Of a DNA stretch of 64,000 nt, positions 46,860-56,465 are shown piece after piece. Under the pieces are notes generated by a model. It saw only the letters and a list, made by a program, of their open reading frames with translations. It did no database searches and was not told where the DNA came from. Within the stretch, counting starts at the first letter, position 1. Every line of letters begins with the position of its first letter. The position numbers were made by a program, and so were the translations under genes. Source of the DNA: Symsagittifera roscoffensis (lineage: Eukaryota > Xenacoelomorpha > Acoela > Convolutidae); assembly GCF_963678635.1 (NCBI RefSeq), contig NC_087071.1, positions 2,532,537 through 2,596,536 of the forward strand, written 5' to 3'.

Positions 46860-47102
46860 ATTGCTCTTTTTGACGGTCAGCCTTAATCAAAGTTGAACCG
46901 AATTTAAACCAAAAAAAATTTAAAATAGGATATAAACCCTTTTTAGTTCATTAATACATGGGCAGGTGGGGGACTCTAACCTACTTCAACTGTAATGTCT
47001 CGTCGGCGTAGTGTCTCTATAGTCGGCGTTACTGTAGCTTAGGCCGCTCGGCCAACTGTTTTTTTAAGCATCTATACTCTGTTTTATAGTTGTTTTGCAA
47101 CA
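46621..47102 (-). mobile_element. BEL/Pao LTR, copy 2
   Basis: Begins at 47102 (TGTTGCAAAAC) after a purine-rich tract. A TATAAAA lies at about 47083-47089 and the tRNA-like segment at 46959-47061. The outer boundary is uncertain. Nearly identical to 49123-49593. Confidence 0.55.
46959..47061 (-). other. tRNA-like sequence in BEL/Pao LTR, copy 2
   Basis: A box TGGCCGAGCGG intact; B box GGTTAGAGTCC with one change. The anticodon stem is ACAGT/ACTAT around a 7-nt loop. The variable region is 16 nt longer than in other copies (extra gtcggcgtagtgtctc-like segment). Confidence 0.6.
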
Positions 47103-47905
47103 TCTTCCTCTTCCCCCTTTGAAGAAGGAAGGGCCGGAGCGAGTTTAACGGTCGGCCGAGTGGCTTCATGGGTTGCGGTCTTAACAAGGGCGGATTGCGC
47201 GCAACCGTCCTGTCCGTAGTTTAACTTGACGATTCGGGGATTTGACGATAGGGGAGTACCCACGCGGACTATCGGGCTCAATCACCCACACGAAATCGCC
47301 TGTCTAAGGAGCGAAGTCAAAATGAGTGTGACACTTGAAACTTATTCAGTGAGTGAACATGTTCGCGAAGCCAACGAGACCAAATAGCGTTAGCATACGA
47401 CTGCGCTTGCGCGTACCTTTTCTTGTGGTCGAAGTGCTCCCCAGGTAAAATCGAAGGAACGCTTGTGGCATGTTGTCCTAGCAAAGATTGATTTTGGCGT
47501 TAACGCTTCTAACTCACGTGAATCAGTACTAACAGGAGTGATTGGCCTCGAATTCAAAGCCTGCTCAACTTAGCAGAGTGTTGTTGCTAACACCTCTTCG
47601 GTGACTCGCCTACTTCCTAGAAAACCGGACAGCACGCGCTTCACGCTTGGGACAAGACGTTCCCAGGGTCCGCCATGATGGGGTGCGCCTGGCGGGTTAA
47701 ATTTCCAAGTAGCACCTTCGTGTGCAAAAATGGTTTGAGCCATGCCATTCCAGCTCTTGATGCAGGCAAGTAATTCTCTTTCCGCACCAACAAAGTTCGT
47801 GCCATTATCCGACCAGATCGTGCTTGGTGTACCACGACGCGCAATGAACCGTTCAATTCCCATGACACAAGAATTAGTGTCCAGAGATGGTACAATCTGA
47901 AGGTT
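47103..47905 (-). pseudogene. BEL/Pao integrase C-terminal half, block B3
   Basis: Core from IERFIARRGTPSTIWSDNG (47863 downward; Trp codon intact) through PGAPHHGGPWERLVPSVKR, then a frame change into the C-terminal domain and VRVGTPLS/IVKLNYGQDGCA near the end. Catalytic Asp and Glu are present; the first Asp lies outside the fragment. The block starts abruptly at about 47905, where it joins Ty3 tail sequence. Confidence 0.8.
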
Positions 47906-49122
47906 TCACTTCTTCCAAACCCCATCATACCCAACTCACTTGTCAAAAATCAGTAAAGTATTCAACTTACGCAATATAATCGAAAAAAAATGAAAATACA
48001 ACGGAGAGCTTATCATTTTTGAATATTCATTTAAACTCAGTTGTACAACTTCTTAAAACCTTTTCATTCTATTTTTTCACAAAAGGACATTTTAGATTTT
48101 ATAATAATCATACTCAAAATTTTCGTATACCTTTAGTGACTTTTTGTTCCCTAAGACTACACTTCTTTTTCCCAAACAATCGATAGTCTCGACAAAAAGT
48201 AGTTTTTTTTCTAAATGATAAAAAATACTGATATCATCTTTATTTTATAATTGTAATAGCTAACTAACCCTGACCCTTTACAATTTTCTCAAGAAAACAA
48301 CAATTGAAATTGTACTAGCAGTCGTTTTAGCAAAAAGTTTGTAGGAGATTTTTACCAAGAAAATTCATTATAATAAACAAAATGACAGAGTTATATATCG
48401 AAAACAAAATAACTGCCTCAACTTCAACAAAAAAGTCCCCAACTGCATAATCTTCCCAGAGTCCCCAGTCAGCACCTAAAACAAGTCATTCAAACCAGCC
48501 TCAAACAATTACTCGAATAATTTCTAAACGCTTTTGAACAAAGTAAGGCACCATTGTCGAAACAAGTAATACCAGCCCACCGTTTCCCGCCCCTAAGTGA
48601 ACCACAGTACGAACCAACATCTAACCTTTGTCCATTCCTACAGGAAGACTTCAATCAAACAAAACATCAAAGTAAAAAGCAAAACCCAACTACCACAAAC
48701 GCTCGACATAAACCCAGCCGCGACAAAATAGGACCCTAACTTTCACCACGAGTCCAATTCAACATACCCTCCTCATCAACATTAACTCCCTTAATTCTTT
48801 CAAGCAACACAATACAAAGCACACCTCCACATGTAAGCTTAACATCACAACAAACTAAACCATCAGATTACTTAGACTCAGCATATCTTCTGAAAAATTC
48901 ATAGAAAACCAATTCGAACCCCAAATCTTCACGAGTGCTCCTGCATTGTTCGAACTTTATATTTACTCGTCGCGAACTAAATCCTGTATACGAACCAATA
49001 ATTTTTTCCCAGATCTACTCTAATCATTGCCAGAAACACTTTCACCCCTTCAATACCTTCAGTTACAAGTATATCATCAGCAAATATTTTTTCAACCTAC
49101 TTTTCATATCATTTGAGCGATA
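47906..49122 (+). mobile_element. Ty3/gypsy tail fragment in composite unit 1
   Basis: Starts at tcttccaaacccc, matching 45358 in copy 3, and follows the tail: hydrophobic segment, ORF 48554-48739 (SKQVIPAHRFPPLSEPQYEP then QSKKQNPTTTNARH), and a Ser/Thr/Pro-rich stretch. It is about 85% similar to copy 3 by eye. Confidence 0.65.
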
Positions 49123-49593
49123 GATAACAAGAATTACAGAAGACAAGAAAGCCTCTACGCCTGTGCGCTCAATCTCCGTAAACTGGATAAAACAGCTCGG
49201 AAAATAATGTTTAACTCGTATTCTCGGCAATACAGATTTCATCGTCACTAATTTATTTTTAAGCCAAAAACTCCGATAAATTATGTCCCTAATTTCAACA
49301 AATTGGCGCAAGCTAGCCACAAAAACCTCTCGGTAAGGTCCTGGCGACAAATTGCTCTTTTTGACGGTCAGCCTTAATCAAAGTTGAACCGAATTTAAAC
49401 CAAAAAAAATTTAAAATAGGATTTAAACCCTTTTTAGTTCATTAATACATGGGCAGGTGGGGGACTCTAACCTACTTCAACTGTAATGTCTCGTCGGCGT
49501 AGTGTCTCTATAGTCGGCGTTACTGTAGCTTAGGCCGCTCGGCCAACTGTTTTTTTAAGCATCTATACTCTGTTTTATAGTTGTTTTGCAACA
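49123..49593 (-). mobile_element. BEL/Pao LTR, copy 3
   Basis: Starts at 49593 (TGTTGCAAAAC). The sequence matches 46634-47102 with almost no differences at a constant offset of 2491 bp. The tRNA-like segment is at 49450-49552. Confidence 0.55.
49450..49552 (-). other. tRNA-like sequence in BEL/Pao LTR, copy 3
   Basis: Identical to the 46959-47061 copy as far as I can see, including the altered B box and the 16-nt variable-region insertion. Confidence 0.6.
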
Positions 49594-49713
49594 TCTTCCT
49601 CTTCCCCCTTTGAAGAAGGAAGGGCCGGAGCGAGTTTAACGGTCGGCCGAGTGGCTTCATGGGTTGCGGTCTTAACAAGGGCGGATTGGGCGCAACCGTC
49701 CTGTCCGTAGTTT
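49594..49713 (-). pseudogene. BEL/Pao pol C-terminal stub, block B4
   Basis: Only the last about 120 bp of pol (the LAPALPSSKG-type end) and the polypurine tract remain before a GC-rich satellite interrupts at 49714. Confidence 0.6.
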
Positions 49714-50118
49714 AGCAGAACAGCACCACCGTGCGGTTATCACGCAGCGAAAGAGCACCCTTGTGCCGTGAGCATGACGTCTCGTTTAGGTTGCAGGACT
49801 GCACCACTGTGCGGGTATCGAGACTAAGCATCAAAACAGCACCACTGTGACGTGAGCAGGACTTCTGGACGGTAGGACAGCACCACTTTGCGGGCATCGA
49901 GACTAAACAGCAAAACAGCACCACTGTGCCGTGAGCAGGACGTCTGGATGGTAGGACGGCACCACTGTGCGTTTATCGAGCTCTTAGACGGCAAGGACGC
50001 CACCCCTAGGTTGGCATCACTGTGTTAGGACGGCACCAGTGTGCGTTTATCTGCTGAATTGTGCTGCATGTCCCTTGTGCAAATACGTGAATAACAGTCC
50101 CTTGTGGGAATCCAAAAT
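49714..50118 (+). repeat. GC-rich minisatellite with a 79-bp period
   Basis: Units start at 49795 (aggactgcaccactgtgcgg), 49874 (aggacagcaccactttgcgg), 49953 (aggacggcaccactgtgcgt) and, degenerate, 50027. Each unit holds two related half-units with the core gcaccactgtg. The array is GC-rich and unlike everything around it. It sits exactly at a break in BEL pol, with BEL LTR sequence resuming at about 50119. Confidence 0.85.
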
Positions 50119-50555
50119 GTGCGCTCAATCTCCGGAAACTAGATAAAACGGCTCGGAAAATAATGTCTAACTCGTATTCTCTGTAATACAGACATTCGTC
50201 GTCATTAATTTATAAACAAGCCAAAAACTCACATAATTCATGTTTATAATTTCATCAATTTTCAGCTCCATCAAATAAATTGGCGCATGCTAGCTACAAG
50301 AACTTGTCGGTAATGTCCTTGAGACAAATTGATCTTTTTAACGGTCAGCCTTAATTAAGCCTGAACCGAATTAGAACCAAAAATAGTTAAAAGAGGACAT
50401 AAACCCCTCTATTAGTACATTAATACATGTACAGGTGGGGGACTCCAACCTTCGTCAACTGTCATGTCTCTATAGTCGGCGTTATTGTAGCTTAGGCCGA
50501 TCGGCCAACTGTTTTTTTATGCATCTATACTCTGTGTTATATTTGCTTTGCAACA
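50119..50555 (-). mobile_element. BEL/Pao LTR, copy 4 (truncated at satellite)
   Basis: Starts at 50555 (TGTTGCAAAGCAAATATAAC) and extends to the satellite edge at tgtgcgctcaatctcc (about 50119), equivalent to 49162 of the previous LTR. The satellite is therefore flanked by two overlapping LTR pieces. Confidence 0.55.
50428..50514 (-). other. tRNA-like sequence in BEL/Pao LTR, copy 4
   Basis: TGGCCGATCGG (A box with one change), GGTTGGAGTCC (B box with one change), short variable region. Confidence 0.55.
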
Positions 50556-51344
50556 TCCTCCCCCCTTGAAGAAGGAAGAGCCGGAGCGGGCTTAACAGTC
50601 GGCCGAGTGACTTCACGGGTTCCGGTCATAACAAGCGCGGATCGGGCGCAATCTTCCTGTCTGTAGTTTAACTTGACGATTCGCGCGAGAGGGGAGTACC
50701 CACGCGGACTATCGGGCTCAATCACCCACACGAGATCGCCTGTCTAAGGTGCGAAGTCAGAATGAGCGTGCCACTTAACACTTATTCAAGGAGGGAACAT
50801 GTTCGCGAAGCCAACGAGACCAAATAGCCTTAGCATACGACTGCGCTTGCGCGTACCTTTTCTTGTGGTCGAAGTGCTCCCCAGGTAAAAGCGAAGGAAA
50901 GCTTGTGGCATGTTGTCCTAGCAAAAATTGGTTTTGGGTTTAACGCTTTTAACTCACGTATATCAGTACTAACGGGAGTGATTGGCCTCGAATTCAAAGC
51001 CTGCTCAACTAAGCAGAGTGTTGTTCCAATCACCTCTTCGGTGACTCGCCTACTGCCTAGAAAACCGTACAGCATGCGCTTCACGCTTCGGACGCGGCGC
51101 TCCCAGGATCCGCCATGATGGGGTGCGCCTGGCGGGTTAAATTTCCAAGTAACACCTTTGTGTGCGAAATTGGTTGGAGCCATGCCTTTCCAGCTCTTGA
51201 TGCAGGCAAGTAATTCCTTTTCTGCATCAACGAAGTTCGTGCCATTATCCGACCAGATCGTGCTTGGTGTACCACGACGCGCAATGAACAGTTCAACTCC
51301 CATGACACAAGAATTAGTGTCCAGATATGGTACAATCTCAAGGT
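50556..51344 (-). pseudogene. BEL/Pao integrase C-terminal half, block B5
   Basis: A 191-codon ORF (51405-50830) reads IARRGTPSTIWSDNG, FVDAEKELLACIKSWKG, PGAPHHGGSWERRVRSVKRM, CLVEQALNSRPITPVSTD and KLSFAFTWGALRPQEK. Catalytic Asp and Glu are present; the Trp codon is intact. Its first 21 codons come from antisense Ty3 tail, so it is a chimeric frame across the 51344 junction. The final domain (VIEPDSPRGYSPLARIVKLN, 50731-50537) is in another frame. Confidence 0.8.
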
Positions 51345-52570
51345 TTCCCTTATTCCAAACCCCATCATTTCCAACTCTCTTGTCAAAAAACAATAAATTA
51401 TTCAACTTTACGCAATATAATTAAAAAAATTGAAAAAACCTCGAAAAACACATATTTTTTGAATATTCACTTTAAACTCAGTTGTACAACTTCTTGAAAT
51501 CTTTCCATTCTATTTTTTCACAAAAGGACATTTTAGTTTTTATAATAACCATATACATCAAAATTTTCGTATACATTTACTGATGTTTTGTTCCCTAAGC
51601 CTACACTTCTTTTTCCCAAACAACAGTCTAACCAGGTACGACAACAAATTGTTTTTTTTTCTAGATGGTAAAAAAATACTTTTGTCATCTTTATTTTCTA
51701 ATTGTAATAGCTATCTAATCCTGACCCTTTACAAATGTCTCAAGAAAACAACAATTGAAATTGTACTAGCAGTCGTTTTAGCAAAAAGTTTGTAGGAGAT
51801 TTTTACCAAGAAAATTCATTATAATAAACAAAATGACAGAGTTATATATCGAAAACAAAATAACTGCCTCAACTTCAACAAAAAAGTCCCCAACTGCATA
51901 ATCTTCCCAGAGTCCCCAGTCAGCACCTAAAACAAGTCATTCAAACCAGCCTCAAACAATTACTCGAATAATTTCTAAACACTTTTGAACAAAGTAAGGC
52001 ACCATTGACGAAACAAGTAACACCAGCCCACCGTTATCCTCCCCTAAGTGAACCACGGTACGAACCAACATATAACCTTTGTCCATTCTTACAAGAACAA
52101 TAATCGAATAAAACATCAAAGTAAAAAGCGAAACCCAACTACCAAAAACGCGCGACAACAACCCAGCCGCGACAAAGTAGGACCCTAACATTCACCGCGA
52201 GTCCAATTCAACATACCCTCCTCGCCAACATCAACTCCTTTGGTTTTTTCAAGCAACACAATCCAAAGCACCACTCCACTTGTAAGCTTAACATTACAAC
52301 TAAACACACTAAACCCATACACCATTAGATTACTTAGGCTCAGCATATCTTCTGAACAATTTATAGAAAACCAATTCAAACCCCACCTCTTCAAGAGGAC
52401 TCCCGAATTGGTTGAACTTTAGATTTATTCAACGCGAACTAAATCGTGTATACGAACCAATAGTTTTTTTTTCCCAGATCCAACCTTATCATTGCCAGAA
52501 ACACTTTCACTCCTTCATTACCTTCAGTAACAAGTAATCATCAGCAAATGTTTTCCCAACAAACTTTCTA
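51345..52570 (+). mobile_element. Ty3/gypsy tail fragment in composite unit 2
   Basis: Same tail as 47906-49122, joined at the same breakpoint (caaggtttcccttattccaa). It contains readable LYKCLKKTTIEIV and the Ser/Thr/Pro-rich stretch (VQFNIPSSPTSTPLV near 52203). Minus-strand ORFs at 51952-52394 are shadows. Confidence 0.65.
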
Positions 52571-53066
52571 CAACATAGGAGCGATAGATAACAAGAATTG
52601 CAGAAGACAAGTAAGCCTCTACGCCGTGCGCTCAATATCCGTAAACTAGGTAAAAATGCTCGGAAAAAAAACGTTTAACTCTTATTCTCGGTAATACTGA
52701 CATTCATCGTCATTAATTTATAAATGAACCAAAAACTCACAAAATGCATGTCCATAATTTCAACAATTTTCAGCTCCATTAAACTAAATGGGACAAGCTA
52801 GCCACAAGAACTTGTCGGTTTTGTCCTTGAGACAAATTGCTCTTTTTGACGGTCATCCTTAATTAAGGCTGAACCAAATTAGAGCCAAAAATTGTTAAAA
52901 GAGGACATAACCACCTCTATTAGTACTTTAATACATGGTCAGGTGGGGTTTTCGAACCTACGTCAACTGTCATGGCTCTACAGTTGGCGTTTTTTTAGCT
53001 AAGGCCGCTCGACGAACTGTTTTTATTTTAGACATCTATACTCTTTTTTATATTTGCTTTGCAACA
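52571..53066 (-). mobile_element. BEL/Pao LTR, copy 5
   Basis: Starts at 53066 (TGTTGCAAAGC). It parallels 55071-55564 at an offset of 2498 bp, so the two LTRs were duplicated together. tRNA-like segment at 52936-53022. Confidence 0.55.
52936..53022 (-). other. tRNA-like sequence in BEL/Pao LTR, copy 5
   Basis: The A box is changed (TCGTCGAGCGG). The anticodon stem's 3' strand reads ACTGT, which would pair perfectly with the ACAGT seen in sister copies. B box GGTTCGAAAAC is damaged at its 3' end. Confidence 0.5.
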
Positions 53067-53850
53067 TCCTCCATTGAAGAAGGTAGAGCCGGAGCGAGCT
53101 TAACGGTCGGCCGAGTGACTTCACGGGTTGCGGTCGTAGCAAGGGCGGATCGGGCGCAACCGTCCTGTCCGTAGTTTAGCTTGACGATTCGGGCGAGAGG
53201 GGAGCACCCACCCAGACTTTCGGGCTCAATTTTCAGCACGAGATCGCCTGTCTTAAGAGCGAAGTCAGAATGAGTGTGCCACTTGAAACTTATTTAGTGA
53301 GGGAACATATTCGCGAAGCCAACGAGACCAATAGCATTAGCATACGACGGCGCTCGCACGTACCTTTTCTTCTGGTCGAAGTGCTCCCCATGTAAAAGCG
53401 AAGGAAAGCTTGTGGCATGTTGTCCTAGCAAAAAGTGGTTTTGGGGTTAACGCTTCAAATTCACGTGAATCAGTACTAACGGGGGTGATTGGTCTCGAAT
53501 TCAAAGCCTGTTCGACTAAGCAGAGTGTTGTTCCTAACACCTCTTCGGTGACTCGTCTACTGCCTAGTAAACCGTACAGCTTGCGCTTCACGCTTCAGAC
53601 GAGGCGTTCCCAGGATCAGCCATGATGGGGTGCGCCTGGCGGGTTAAATTTTCAAGTAACACTTGTGTGCAAAATTCGTTGGAGCCATGCCTTTCCAGCT
53701 CTTGATGCAGGCAAGTAGATCCTTTTCTGCATCAACGAAGTTCGTGCCATTATCCGACCAGATCGTGCTTGGTGTACCACGACGCGCAATGAACAGTTCA
53801 ATTCCCACGACACAAGAATTAGTGTCCAGAGATGGTACAATCTCAAGGTT
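53067..53850 (-). pseudogene. BEL/Pao integrase C-terminal half, block B6
   Basis: Carries IARRGTPSTIWSDNG (in the frame antisense to 53663-54004), a frame break near 53660, then RKLYGLLGSRRVTEEV, CLVEQALNSRPITPVSTD (53591-53337) and KIEPESLGGCSPLARIVKLN (53239-53048). The Trp codon is intact. It joins Ty3 tail at about 53850. Confidence 0.8.
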
Positions 53851-55070
53851 TCACTTCTTCCAAACCCCATCATACCCAACTCACTTGTCAAAAATCAATA
53901 AATTACTCAACTTTACGCAATATAATAAAAAAAAAATTGAAAATACAATGGAAAGCACATCATTTTTGAATATTCACTTTAAACTCAATTGTACACTTTC
54001 TTAAAACATTTCCATTCTATTTTTTCACAAAAGGACATTTTAGATTTTATATTAATCATACTCAAAATTTTCGTATACATTTAGTGACTTTTTGTTCCCT
54101 AAGCCTACACTTATTTTTTCCCAAACAATCGATAGTCTAACCAGGTACGACAAAAAAGTGTTTTTATTTTTCTAGATGATAAAAAAAAATTTTTTGTCGT
54201 TCTTATTTTCTAATTGTAATAGCTATCTAGTCCTGACCTTTACAAATGTCTCAAAAGAGCAACAATTAAAATTCTACTAGCAGTCTTTTTAGCAAAAATT
54301 TTCGTAGGAGATTTTACCAAGAAAACTCATTTTAATAAACAAAATGACAGAGTTATAGATCAAAAACAAAATAACTGTCTAAACTTCGACAAAAAAGTCC
54401 CAGCCAGCACCTAAAACAAGTCATTCAAACCAGCCTCAAACAATTACTCGAATAAGTTCTAAACACTTTTGAACAAAAAAAGGCACCATTGTCGAAACAA
54501 ATAGCACCAGCCCACCGTTACCCTCCCCTAAGTGAACTACGGTACGAACCAATATATAACGTTTGTCCAATCTTACAAGAAAACTTCAATCGAATAAAAC
54601 ATCAAAGTAAAAAGCACAAACCAACTACCACAAACGCTCGACAAAAACACAGCCGCGACAAAATAGGACCCTGACATTCACGGCGAGTCCAATTCAACAT
54701 ACCCTCCTCACCAACATCAACTCCTTTGGTTCTTTCAAGCAACACAATACAAAGCACCCGTCCACCTGTAAGCTTAACATCACAACAAACTAAACCATCA
54801 GATTACTATAGGCCCTATACACCATTAGGTTACTTAGGCTCAGCATATCTTCTGAAAAAATTATAGAAAACTAATTCAAACCCCACCTCTTTACGAGGGC
54901 TCCCGCATTGGTTGAACTTTATATTTACTCAAACCAAACTAAATCTTGTATACGAACCAATAACTTTTTTTCCAGATCCAACCTTATCCTTGCCAGAAAC
55001 ACTTTCACTCCTTCATTGCCTTCAGTAACAAGTATATCATCAGCAAATGTTTTCCCAACAATCTTTCCAC
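53851..55070 (+). mobile_element. Ty3/gypsy tail fragment in composite unit 3
   Basis: Third tail copy with the same left breakpoint (caaggtttcacttcttccaa). It includes ORF 54489-54674 (SKQIAPAHRYPPLSELRYEP, then QSKKHKPTTTNARQ) and ORF 54908-55090. Confidence 0.65.
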
Positions 55071-55564
55071 AACATAGGAGCGATAGATAACAAGAATTGC
55101 AGAAGACAAGTAAGCCTCTACGCCGTGCGCTCAATCTCCGTAAACTAGGTAAAATGGCTCGGAAAAAAACGTTTAACTCTTATTCTCGGTAATACTGACA
55201 TTCATCGTCATTAATTTATAAATGAACCAAAAACTCACAAAATGCATGTCCATAATTTCAACAATTTTCAGCTCCATTAAACTAAGTGGGACAAGCTAGC
55301 CACAAGAACTTGTCGGTTTTGTCCTTGAGACAAATTGCTCTTTTTGACGGTCATCCTTAATTAAGGCTGATCCGAATTAGAGCCAAAAATTGTTAAAAGA
55401 GGACATAACCACCTCTATTAGTATTTTAATACATGGTCAGGTGGGGTTTTCGAACCTACGTCAACTGTCATGGCTCTACAGTTGGCATTTTTGTAGCTTA
55501 GGCCGCTCGACGAACTGTTTTTATTTTAGACATCTATACTCTGTTTTATATTTGCTTTGCAACA
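55071..55564 (-). mobile_element. BEL/Pao LTR, copy 6
   Basis: Starts at 55564 (TGTTGCAAAGCAAATATAAA) after the tract GGGGGAGGA. It has a TATAAAA at about 55545-55551 and the tRNA-like segment at 55434-55520. Confidence 0.55.
55434..55520 (-). other. tRNA-like sequence in BEL/Pao LTR, copy 6
   Basis: Sister of the 52936-53022 copy with the same A-box changes (TCGTCGAGCGG), fitting their common duplication. Confidence 0.5.
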
Positions 55565-55936
55565 TCCTCCCCCTTGAAGAAGGTAGAGCCGAAGCGAGCT
55601 TAACGGTCGACCGAGTGACTTCACGGGTTGCGGTCGTAGCAAGGGCGGATCGGGAGCAACCGTCCTGTCCGTAGTTCAGCTTGGCGATTCGGGCGAGAGG
55701 GGAGCACCCACGCAGACTTTCGGGCTCAATTTTCAGCACGAGATCGCCTGTCTTAAGAGCGAAGTCAGAATGAGTGTGCCACTTGAAACTTATTCTGTGA
55801 GGGAACATATTCGCGAAGCCAACGAGACCAATAGCGTTAGCATACGACGGCGCTCGCACGTACCTTTTCTTCTGGTTGAAGTGCTCCCCAGATAAAAGCG
55901 AAGGAAAGCTTGTGGCATGATGTCCTGGCAAAAAGC
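55565..55936 (-). pseudogene. BEL/Pao pol C-terminal fragment, block B7
   Basis: Reads CFLPGHHATSFPSLLSGEHF, KKRYVRAPSYANAI, KWHTHSDFALKTGDLV and LARIAKLNYGQDG, ending RMLQSKYKTEYRCLK: the integrase C-terminal domain and pol terminus. Its upstream end at about 55936 is a rearrangement point (gcatgatgtc appears on both sides) leading into another LTR copy. Confidence 0.75.
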
Positions 55937-56465
55937 ATGATGTCAGCAAATGTTTTCCCAACAATCTTTCCACAACATATGAGCGATAGTTAACAAAAAT
56001 TACAGAAGACAGGTAAGCCTCTACGCCTGTGCGCCCAATCTCCGTAAACTAGATAAAACGGCTCGGAAAATAATGTTTAACTCGAATTCTCGGTAATACA
56101 GACATTCATCGTCATTAATTTATAAATTAGCCAAAATCTCACATAATTCATGTCCATAATTTCATCAATTTTCAGCTCCATTAAAAAAATTGGCGCAAAC
56201 TAGCTGCAAGAACTTGTCGGTAATGTCCTTGAGACAAACTGATTTTTTTAATGGTCAGCCTTAATTAAGGCTGAACCGAAATAAAACCAAAAATAGTTAA
56301 AAGAGGACATAAACCCCTCTATTAGTACATTAATACATGGACAGGTGGGGGACTCCAACCTTCGTCAACTGTCATGTCTCTATAGTCGGCGTTATTGTAG
56401 CTTAGGCCGCTCGGCCAACTGTTTTTTCATGCATCTATACTCTGTGTTATATTTGCTTTGCAACA
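55937..56465 (-). mobile_element. BEL/Pao LTR, copy 7: 3' LTR of the longest element
   Basis: Starts at 56465 (TGTTGCAAAGC) immediately after a polypurine tract whose G run has grown to 16 (56470-56485 on the plus strand as C). tRNA-like segment at 56338-56424. The end at 55937 is a rearrangement junction, so the LTR is truncated. No matching 5' LTR is seen upstream of gag inside the window. Confidence 0.6.
56338..56424 (-). other. tRNA-like sequence in BEL/Pao LTR, copy 7
   Basis: A box TGGCCGAGCGG intact; B box GGTTGGAGTCC with one change. It starts about 41 nt from the LTR edge. Confidence 0.6.

Noticed and set aside
49714-50118. CRISPR-like array
   Set aside because: The 79-bp units are contiguous, with related half-units and no unique spacers, and the context is eukaryotic transposon DNA. 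It is a minisatellite.
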